In this document: positions 7,096 through 13,218 of the stretch, in pieces
Numbering within the stretch: position 1 is the first letter of the stretch
Layout: each line of letters starts with the position of its first letter
Assembly (NCBI GenBank): GCA_030840415.1
Contig: JAVEEO010000095.1
Span: forward strand, 1 to 13,218
DNA: 13,218 nucleotides
Source of the DNA: Pseudonocardiales bacterium
GTDB taxonomy: Bacteria; Actinomycetota; Actinomycetes; Mycobacteriales; Jatrophihabitantaceae
Reading direction: 5' to 3'
The notes under the pieces: model-generated
Seen by the model: the letters and a program-made list of their open reading frames with translations, nothing else
What the model was told of the DNA's origin: nothing
Databases searched by the model: none
Made by a program: the position numbers and the translations under genes

Positions 7096-7152
7096 CGAAA
7101 GCCGCTAAACCTTCGTGTCTCCCCCGTGGCAGGAATGGCGTAGCGGCTTTCG
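7096..7152 (+). ncRNA. Candidate small hairpin RNA with C-rich apical loop
   Basis: Directly downstream of the promoter at 7062-7089 is a perfect 12-bp inverted repeat: CGAAAGCCGCTA (7096-7107) and TAGCGGCTTTCG (7141-7152). The inner 33 bases also pair: CC-TTC (7110-7114) with GAA-T-GG (7133-7138), and TGTC (7116-7119) with GGCA (7128-7131). This leaves the apical loop TCCCCCGT (7120-7127). The RNA would begin at or next to the base of this helix and be one long, nearly continuous hairpin of about 57 bases. The 3' arm is followed by CTTTGCCC, a weak U-run, so the element may also be its own terminator and stop read-through from PIG-L. Alternatives are a plain bidirectional terminator for the two convergent genes or a leader of an antisense transcript. 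The C-rich loop resembles that of the actinobacterial 6C RNA, but only one five-C run is seen. Confidence 0.5.
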
Positions 7153-7180
7153 CTTTGCCCGGACACCACTGGATCGGCAG

Positions 7181-8344
7181 CTACAGGCCCGGGTCCGGTT
7201 CCATTCCCAGCAGCGCGCGGCCGGCCATCTCATAGCCCACCGCGCTGATCCCGTAGTGCTGGGTGGCGGTGTTGACGTCGCGCAGCACCCGCTGCAGCGG
7301 ATGGCTACGGGGCAGCGCGGTGGTGCCGGCGCCGCGGTAGCACAGCTGCACCGCCTCGGCGGCCCCGGCGGTGGCGTGCACCGCCGCCAGCCGGGCCTGG
7401 GCACGCTGTCGCACGCTCGGCACCGCACCGGCCGCTCCGGCGTCCCAGAGCGCCTGCATGCTCAGTTGCAGGAGGTGGTGGCCGGCCTCGACCAGCGCGG
7501 TGGCCCGGGCCAGGTCGGCCTGCAGCACCTCACGCTCGGCCAGCAGCCGGCCGGACCGGAACGGGGTCTTGGTCACCGCCAGCGCGGCGAGCTCGCCGAT
7601 CGCCCGCCGGGCCAGGCCCAACGGCACCGCGGCCAGCACCGGAAAGATCAGCGACATCAGCGGAATCCGCCACATCGGCCCGGTCGGCCACGGGCTGATG
7701 CGTTCCAGGGCGATGCTGTGCTCGACGGGCACCCGGACCCCGGCGGTCCGGTAGTCCACGCTGGCGGTGCCCCGCAGGCCGAGGGCGTCCCAGCTGTCGT
7801 CGACGAACTCCAGTTCGGCAGCCGGCATCACCACCGCCCGGACCAGCGGCGGCCCGCCGGCCGCCGGGTTCGCCAGCATCGCGCCGCCGACCACCCAGTC
7901 GCAGTGCTGCACGCCGCTGCCGAAGGACCACCGGCCCTGCACCAGGTACGAACCGTCCGGCTGCGGGGTGGCCCGGCCACCGGGCATCAGGGCACCACCG
8001 GCCAGCTCCGAGCCGGTCGGGTAGAGCTGACGGGCACCGTCCTCGGCGACGAAGCCGCCGACGCTGTTGCTGGCCATCCCGGTGGCCGCGCACCAGCCCG
8101 TCGAGCCGTCGGCCTCGGCCAGCGTCTCCAGAACCCGCAGCACGACCGGGGGCTCGGCCTCCAGGCCGCCGAGCTCGCGCGGCATCCAGAGCCGGAACAC
8201 CCCGGCCCGGTGCAGGGCGGCGACCACATCGACGGGCAGCCGGCCGGCGCGTTCGATCTCGAGGCCGCGCGCGGGCAGCTGCTCGGCGAGATCGGTGACC
8301 GCGGCCATCACCGCGTCGGCCTGCGGGACTACGGCACTGCTCAC
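7181..8344 (-). CDS. Acyl-CoA dehydrogenase/HsaA-type flavin oxidoreductase
   Basis: The 387-residue protein has the acyl-CoA dehydrogenase fold. The order is an N-terminal helical domain (about 10-110, with RAGVFRLWMPRELGG at 46-60), a middle beta domain (about 110-215, with LVQGRWSFGSGVQHCDW at 134-150 and LGLRGTASVDY at 188-198) and a C-terminal helical bundle. The C-terminal pattern, ending LPRSHPLQRVLRDVNTATQH (344-363), is that of the Acyl-CoA_dh_2 subgroup. That subgroup includes reduced-flavin monooxygenases such as HsaA and DszC as well as dehydrogenases. It may thus be either an oxygen-using hydroxylase or a dehydrogenase; no dedicated flavin reductase gene is nearby. I chose the GTG at 8344, with AGGTG 9 bases upstream, over a GTG at 8380 whose ribosome site touches the start codon. 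It lies 72 bp downstream of the flippase-like gene, in the same direction. Substrate is unknown. Confidence 0.85.
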   Translation of the reverse strand: MSSAVVPQADAVMAAVTDLAEQLPARGLEIERAGRLPVDVVAALHRAGVFRLWMPRELGGLEAEPPVVLRVLETLAEADGSTGWCAATGMASNSVGGFVAEDGARQLYPTGSELAGGALMPGGRATPQPDGSYLVQGRWSFGSGVQHCDWVVGGAMLANPAAGGPPLVRAVVMPAAELEFVDDSWDALGLRGTASVDYRTAGVRVPVEHSIALERISPWPTGPMWRIPLMSLIFPVLAAVPLGLARRAIGELAALAVTKTPFRSGRLLAEREVLQADLARATALVEAGHHLLQLSMQALWDAGAAGAVPSVRQRAQARLAAVHATAGAAEAVQLCYRGAGTTALPRSHPLQRVLRDVNTATQHYGISAVGYEMAGRALLGMEPDPGL

Positions 8345-8416
8345 GGCGTTGCACACCTCAGGTCTCGACGCTGGCCGCACCCTCTGGACGTGGCCCCGGC
8401 GATTCGAAGATAGCGT

Positions 8417-10795
8417 CTACAAAGCGTCCCTGCGTTGTAGCCACTGCAGCGCGAGCCAACCGGCCGGCACCGGCAGCCAGAAGGTGGCCAGCCGGAACAG
8501 CAGCACCGCACTGATCGCGGCCGCGCTGGCCATGCCGGCCGCGGCCAGCCCGGTGGCCAGCGCGATCTCCACCGCCCCCAACCCACCAGGGGTCGGCGCG
8601 GCCGAGCCGATCGCCGAGCCGGCCAGGTACACCACCGCGACCTGCGCCAGCCCCACGCCACCGGCGAAGGCGTGCACCGAGAACCACAGCGCAGCGATGT
8701 AGCAGGCGTTGAGCAGCAGCGCGCCGAGCAGGCCCTCGGCCAGCTTCGCCGGCCTGGTCAGCAGGTTCAGCAGCCTGGGCAGCGCCTCGGCCAACGGCGG
8801 CAGCAGCCGGGCCACCAGCCAGCGCCGGGTCACCGGCACGGCCAGCAGCACCGAGACCCCGATCCCGAGCGCGCCGAGGGCACCGAACGCCCAGCCGGGA
8901 ATGGGCACGCTGTGCCGGGTGGAGACCCCACTGGCGGCGGCGAAGACCAACAGCAGCACCACGTGGGACGCACCGTTGACCACCTGGGCCATCCCCACGC
9001 TGGTGGCCGCGCCGGCGGTCCGCAGCCCCGCCTTGCGCAGGTAGCGGATGTTGATCGCCAGCCCGCCGACCGCCGGCGGGGTGACGAAGCCGGCGAACGA
9101 GGCCGCCAGCTGCACCAGCACGGTCCGCAGGAAGGACAGCCGCTCCCCCACGTAGCCGGTCAGCGCCAGCGCCGCGGCCAGGTAGGTGCCGGCCGAGGCC
9201 GCCAGCACCGGCGGCAGCCATTCCCAGCGGGCACTGGCCAGCACCGTGGCCAGGTCGACCGAGCCGAGCTGGCCGACGACCAGGTAGCCGGCCACCAGCA
9301 CCGCGACCACCGAGATGATGGTGCGCGGCCGGACCCGCTCCACCCTGGTCAGCTCCGGCGCCGGCTGGTGGGTCAGGCCCTCGATCTCGTCGCGGATCGC
9401 ATCGACCAGTCCCGGGTCGTTGCGGATCGCCTCCCGGGTGCGCCGGCTCAGCGCGATCGGCTGCAGCACCGCGACGGTGGCGGCCAGCTCGTCGTCGGTG
9501 AGCACGCCGCGGGCGCTGCGCACCGCCCGCTGGACGCCCACCAGCCCCACGGTGCTGACCAGCAGTTCGACCCGGTCCAGGTTGATCCGCAGGTCGGTGG
9601 CGAACGCCGTCCCGTCCTGCGGGATCGGCAGCAGCACCGCGCCGCCGGGCTCGACCAGCAGGTTGGCCGCCCGCAGCCCGCGGTGGGTGATCCGGTTGCG
9701 GTGCAGCCGCAGCACCCCGGCCCACAGCTCGTCCAGCTGGCGGTCGGTCGGCTCGACCAGCGGGCTGCCGGTCACCCGGTCATAGACCAGCGCGATGGCG
9801 TCCGGGCCGCAGCGCACCCCGGCCACCAGCCGGGGCATGGCGACCCCGGTGGCGGCGGCCGCCATCGCCAGCAGCGAGCGGTGCTCGGCCACCCGTTCCA
9901 GCGACAGCGCCGGCGACGGGGCGATCTCGGTCCGGATCCGGATCAGCCGGTAGGCGTTGTAGACCGCGCCGGAGGCGATCTGGTCCCGGTCCAGCACGTG
10001 CACCAGCAACTGCCGCCCCTCGCAGTCGGTGCCGAGGTAGCTGCGGTGCTCCTCCCGCTCGGCCGCGGTGCGCTCCAGGCGGCGCAGCAGGATCCCCCGC
10101 TCGGCCAGCGCGGCGGCGATCTGCCGGCCGTCGGGCCGCTTGTCGATGCTGCCGGCCAGGTAGCGCACCGCGATCCCGACGGCCGTTCCGATCACCAGGC
10201 TGAGCATCAGCGACAGCAGCGAGACCTTGGTGGCGGTGAACACCGACACCACGTACAGGGCGGTGGTGCCCACCACCAGCGAGCGCCAGCGCGGGTCCTG
10301 GGACACCCCGACGACCGCGACGAAGGCCAGCAGCGCGGCCAGGTAGGTATCGAGTGGACGGACCGAGCCGGCGGCGCCGGGACGCAGCAGCGCCGCCTGC
10401 AGCGCGTCGGAGGCGAAGGCGTCGACCAGCCGGTCCAGCACCTCGACCACCGCGATCGCGGCCATGCCGGTGGCCAGCGCCTCGATCAGCCGGCGGGTCT
10501 GGGACCGCACGATCTCGCGGACCATGAACGCCAGCGGCACGGCCAGCGCGCCGAAGGCGGCCAGCGTCCGCAGGGTCCGGACCAGCAGCGGCGGGACGTC
10601 GGCCAGCAGCCGCACCAGGTCGTTGTCGATGCCCCGGCCGGTGTCGCTGGCCACCACGCCCAGGCCGGTCAGCAACAGGCCCGCCACCACCAGGCCGGAC
10701 AGCCGCACCAGGTCCAGCGGCCGGCGCACCCGGGTCGGGACGACGTCGAGGACTTCCACGGTCGACGCCGAGGACTGCGGGCGCTCTGGGTTCAC
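8417..10795 (-). CDS. LPG-synthase-type (flippase-like) membrane protein with degenerate kinase domain
   Basis: This 792-residue protein has three parts. First is a membrane region with about six helices (roughly 33-215). Second is a cytoplasmic segment (about 225-485) that follows a protein-kinase-like plan: a strand pair GRQLLVHVLDRD (260-271), an AEHRSLLAMAAAATG helix (303-317), a hinge-like LVYDRVTGSPL (336-346) and a catalytic-loop equivalent ITHRGLRAANLLV (369-381). In that loop the essential aspartate is replaced by glycine (G373), and the lysine position in the strand reads VHV, so it looks catalytically dead. Third is a C-terminal region (about 490-785) with about eight helices and the LPG-synthase/TIGR00374-type marks GFVTPPAVGGLAINIRYLRKAG (569-576 onward) and PTPGGLGAVE (734-743). 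Such domains occur in lipid aminoacyl transferases and putative flippases. No tRNA-dependent aminoacyl transferase domain is present, so lipid or polyprenyl-linked substrate translocation is the better guess. GTG start; ribosome site weak. Confidence 0.85.
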   Translation of the reverse strand: MNPERPQSSASTVEVLDVVPTRVRRPLDLVRLSGLVVAGLLLTGLGVVASDTGRGIDNDLVRLLADVPPLLVRTLRTLAAFGALAVPLAFMVREIVRSQTRRLIEALATGMAAIAVVEVLDRLVDAFASDALQAALLRPGAAGSVRPLDTYLAALLAFVAVVGVSQDPRWRSLVVGTTALYVVSVFTATKVSLLSLMLSLVIGTAVGIAVRYLAGSIDKRPDGRQIAAALAERGILLRRLERTAAEREEHRSYLGTDCEGRQLLVHVLDRDQIASGAVYNAYRLIRIRTEIAPSPALSLERVAEHRSLLAMAAAATGVAMPRLVAGVRCGPDAIALVYDRVTGSPLVEPTDRQLDELWAGVLRLHRNRITHRGLRAANLLVEPGGAVLLPIPQDGTAFATDLRINLDRVELLVSTVGLVGVQRAVRSARGVLTDDELAATVAVLQPIALSRRTREAIRNDPGLVDAIRDEIEGLTHQPAPELTRVERVRPRTIISVVAVLVAGYLVVGQLGSVDLATVLASARWEWLPPVLAASAGTYLAAALALTGYVGERLSFLRTVLVQLAASFAGFVTPPAVGGLAINIRYLRKAGLRTAGAATSVGMAQVVNGASHVVLLLVFAAASGVSTRHSVPIPGWAFGALGALGIGVSVLLAVPVTRRWLVARLLPPLAEALPRLLNLLTRPAKLAEGLLGALLLNACYIAALWFSVHAFAGGVGLAQVAVVYLAGSAIGSAAPTPGGLGAVEIALATGLAAAGMASAAAISAVLLFRLATFWLPVPAGWLALQWLQRRDAL

Positions 10796-10866
10796 TTGCG
10801 TTACACCGTCCGGTCCGGTCGACGGCTACGACAAGCGCGAGGGTATTACAGCGACCTCCGGCCAGC

Positions 10867-13218
10867 TCAGCTGCCGACGCTGAGCAGCCGCAGCCGGGGC
10901 GCGGCCTCGGTGGTGCGGCTCAGCCAGCTGCGCAGGTCGGCACCGGGCATCGGCCGGCTGATGTAGTAGCCCTGCGCGACCTGGCAGCCCAGCCCGCGCA
11001 GCTCGTCCAGGGTCGCCAGGTCCTCGATGCCCTCGGCCACGATCCGCAGGTTCAGGTCCGCACCCAGCCCGATGATGGTCTTGATCAGCGCACGGGTGCT
11101 GGCCCGGTTCTCCCCGGACAGCCCCTGGACGAAGGACCGGTCGATCTTGACCTCGCCGACCGGCAGCCGCTGCAGGTAGGACAGGCTGGAGTAGCCGGTG
11201 CCGAAGTCGTCCAGCGACAGGCACACGCCGAGGTCGCGCAGCTGGTGCAGCACCGGCAGCGTCTGCTCCGGGTCGCCCATCACGCTGCTCTCGGTGATCT
11301 CCAGGATCACCCGGTCGGCGGGCAGCCCGGCCCTGGCGATGGCCCGGGCCACCCGCTCGGGCAGCAGCGGGTCGCTGATGTTGCGGGCCGACAGGTTCAC
11401 CGCGACGCTGATCGGGTAGCCGTCGGCGGTCCAGGTGCGGCACTCGGCCAGGCCCGCCTCCAGCACCAGCGGGGTGAGCCCCTCGATCAGGCCGGTGGAC
11501 TCGGCCAGCGGGATGAACCGGTCCGGGCCCAGCACGCCCAGGGTGGGGTGCGCCCAGCGGACCAGGGCCTCCACGCCGGTCACCAGCCCGGTCTGCAGGT
11601 CGATCTTGGGCTGGTAGTGCAGCAGCATCTGCTCGGGGTGGTCGCTCAGCGCCATCCGCAGGTCGGCGACCAGCGCCAGCCGCTCGATCCGGCCGCGGTC
11701 CATCTCCGGCCCGTACACCGCCACCCGGCGGTCGTTGGCCTTGGCCTCGTACATCGCGGTGTCGGCCTGGCGCAGCAGGTCCGGCTGGGCCGACAGGCCG
11801 GTGGTGATGGCGACTCCGACGCTGCTCTCCGGGGTCAGCATCGCCTCCTCGAACTGCACCGGCTCGGCCAGCGTGTCGGCGACCAGTTCGGCGAGCTCGG
11901 CGGCGCGCTCGGCACCCGGCAGCAGCACCGCGAACTCGTCGCCACCCAGCCGGGCGACGGTGGCATCGGCCGGCAGGCAGCCGCGCAGCCGGTCGGCGAC
12001 CACCTTCAGCAGCCGGTCGCCGACGTCGTGGCCCAGGATGTCGTTGACCTCCTTGAACCGGTCGAGGTCCAGCAGCAGCACCGCCGCGGCCCCGGTGCCG
12101 GTGGACAGCACCGAGTTGATCTGGTCGCTGAGGTGGGCCCGGTTGGACAGCCCGGTCAGCGAGTCGTGAGTGGCGTCGTAGCCGAGCTTCTCGACCAGCC
12201 GGGTGCTGCGGATGGCGACCGCCAGGTGGCCGGTCAGCGTCTGCAGCAGGGTCAGGTCGTCCTCGACGAAGGTGGCCGTCTCGCCGAGCCGGTCCATCAC
12301 GGTCAGGGTTCCGGCCGACCCGCTGGACAGCGGCAGCGCCACCACCACCGCGTCGCGCACCCCGCGCTCCATCAGCCAGCGCCGCAGGCCGCGGTCCTTG
12401 GTGGTGCGCGAGGCCAGCGTGGGCTCCTCCTGCACCAGCGCCCGCACCGCGATCCAGTCGGAGTAGTCGACCGTGCGGCGGCCGACCACCAGCATCTCGT
12501 CCTCGCCGATGGTCAGGGTGATCCCGGTGGTCGGCTCGGCGTCCGGACGGGCCGCGGTGAGGTTGGCCAGCTGGCCGTCGACGATCATCACCTCGACGGT
12601 GGCCGCCCGCAGCAGCTGGCGGATCCGCGACAGCAGTTGGCCGGCCAGCTGCTCCAGCGACTCGGCGCCGACGCCGTCGGAGACGAACTCGTGGATCAGG
12701 GTCAGCGCCTGGTGCCGGCGGCGGGTCGAGGCGTGCCCGCGGTAGGCCCCGGCCCCGACCGCGATCACCAGCACCACCAGGGCGGCGCCCAGCGCGCCGT
12801 TGCGCAGCAGCAGCAGCACGATCACCGCGAAGGCGCTGGCCACCGCGCTGAGCGCGGCGGCCGAGACCAGCACGTCGGCGATCTCGCGACCGCTGAGCGG
12901 GCCGTTGTGCAGCCGGATCAGGCTCAGCACCAGCAGGCTCATCAGCTGGTCCACGCCGGCGATCACCACCAGCACGATGGCCACGGTCGCCGGGTTGACC
13001 TCGGCGCGCTGCTGCAGCCACAGGTGGATGATGGTGGCGTCCAGCGCGGCTTCGCAGGCGTAGGCCGCACCGTTGTAGAGCATCTTGTCGACGTTGATCC
13101 GCTGCAGGACGAAGGCGATCATGGCCGCGCTCAGCCGGGCGATCACGAAGGTCTGCGGCGAGACCAGCAGCACGCCCAGCACCAGCGGGACCCCGGCCAG
13201 GGTCAGCGAGTGCGCCTG
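10867..13218 (-). CDS. Membrane GAF-GGDEF-EAL cyclic-di-GMP synthase/phosphodiesterase (N-terminus cut off)
   Basis: The reading frame is open to the right window edge, so the true start is outside; residue numbers here count from the internal GTG at 13182. About four to five membrane helices (1-147) form the sensor region, followed by a GAF-like domain (about 160-325). The GGDEF domain (about 333-490) has DSLTGLSNR (340-348), DLDRFKEVND (372-381) and an intact GGDEF (413-417). The RxxD inhibitory site is absent: its R and D positions are P404 and A407. The EAL domain (about 500-757) has EALVRW (538-543), NLSARN (596-601), EITES (628-632), DDFGTGYSSL (658-667), KID (679-681), EGIE (717-720) and GCQVAQGYY (732-740). 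All metal and catalytic residues appear present. It could therefore make or degrade cyclic di-GMP; in many dual proteins one activity dominates. It lies 71 bp upstream of the flippase-like gene. Confidence 0.93.
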   Translation of the reverse strand, partial: QAHSLTLAGVPLVLGVLLVSPQTFVIARLSAAMIAFVLQRINVDKMLYNGAAYACEAALDATIIHLWLQQRAEVNPATVAIVLVVIAGVDQLMSLLVLSLIRLHNGPLSGREIADVLVSAAALSAVASAFAVIVLLLLRNGALGAALVVLVIAVGAGAYRGHASTRRRHQALTLIHEFVSDGVGAESLEQLAGQLLSRIRQLLRAATVEVMIVDGQLANLTAARPDAEPTTGITLTIGEDEMLVVGRRTVDYSDWIAVRALVQEEPTLASRTTKDRGLRRWLMERGVRDAVVVALPLSSGSAGTLTVMDRLGETATFVEDDLTLLQTLTGHLAVAIRSTRLVEKLGYDATHDSLTGLSNRAHLSDQINSVLSTGTGAAAVLLLDLDRFKEVNDILGHDVGDRLLKVVADRLRGCLPADATVARLGGDEFAVLLPGAERAAELAELVADTLAEPVQFEEAMLTPESSVGVAITTGLSAQPDLLRQADTAMYEAKANDRRVAVYGPEMDRGRIERLALVADLRMALSDHPEQMLLHYQPKIDLQTGLVTGVEALVRWAHPTLGVLGPDRFIPLAESTGLIEGLTPLVLEAGLAECRTWTADGYPISVAVNLSARNISDPLLPERVARAIARAGLPADRVILEITESSVMGDPEQTLPVLHQLRDLGVCLSLDDFGTGYSSLSYLQRLPVGEVKIDRSFVQGLSGENRASTRALIKTIIGLGADLNLRIVAEGIEDLATLDELRGLGCQVAQGYYISRPMPGADLRSWLSRTTEAAPRLRLLSVGS

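Noticed and set aside
7096..7152. Naming the hairpin RNA as 6C RNA
   Set aside because: The 6C motif has two hairpins, each with a run of at least six Cs. Only one loop with five Cs is visible, so the name is not justified without a covariance search.
8412..8428. Direct repeat AGCGTC / AGCGTC with an 11-bp period before the flavoprotein gene, possible operator
   Set aside because: Six-base repeats are expected by chance in DNA of this composition, and one copy is inside the coding end of the flippase-like gene. No further copies are seen.
1..13218. Mobile element, CRISPR array, tRNA, phage or attachment site
   Set aside because: No transposase, integrase, spaced repeat array, terminal inverted repeats or tRNA-like cloverleaf was found. 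Composition is even apart from the gaps at about 4903-4950 and 7050-7115.

Overview
The window is uniformly high-GC, with GTG starts and family signatures (class II HelD/HelR, an actinobacterial pseudokinase-flippase, a GT4/PIG-L pair) that point to an actinomycete chromosome. No mobile element, integrase, CRISPR array, tRNA or rRNA is visible. Eight protein genes are supported. The first and last are cut by the window edges.

Left block, minus strand (1-4895). An OmpR-type response regulator (4895-4197), a HAMP sensor histidine kinase (4151-2742) and a 10-TM drug/metabolite-superfamily transporter (2706-1810) are close-packed in one direction and look like one operon. A GC-rich hairpin follows. 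Beyond it, in the same direction, lies the gene for a HelR/HelD RNA-polymerase-recycling ATPase (from 1697, running out of the window). The regulator and kinase genes are joined by a 2.5-copy, 18-bp tandem repeat that makes three in-frame stop codons.

Centre, plus strand (5091-7057). A GT4 glycosyltransferase and a PIG-L family zinc deacetylase are 5 bp apart. They probably act in series on a sugar-containing lipid or small molecule. A 195-bp spacer separates them from the divergent two-component operon.

Between the convergent PIG-L and acyl-CoA-dehydrogenase-like genes (7058-7180) is the most unusual feature. A near-consensus actinobacterial promoter (TTGACA, 16 bp, TAGAGT) has its predicted start at the base of a perfect 12-bp inverted repeat. 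The predicted RNA folds into one long hairpin with a C5 apical loop. I read this as a candidate small RNA not accounted for by any protein gene.

Right block, minus strand (13218-7181). A membrane GAF-GGDEF-EAL cyclic-di-GMP protein is followed by an LPG-synthase-type (flippase-like) membrane protein carrying a degenerate kinase domain. Last is an acyl-CoA dehydrogenase/HsaA-type flavin oxidoreductase. The gaps (71 and 72 bp) allow co-transcription but do not prove it.
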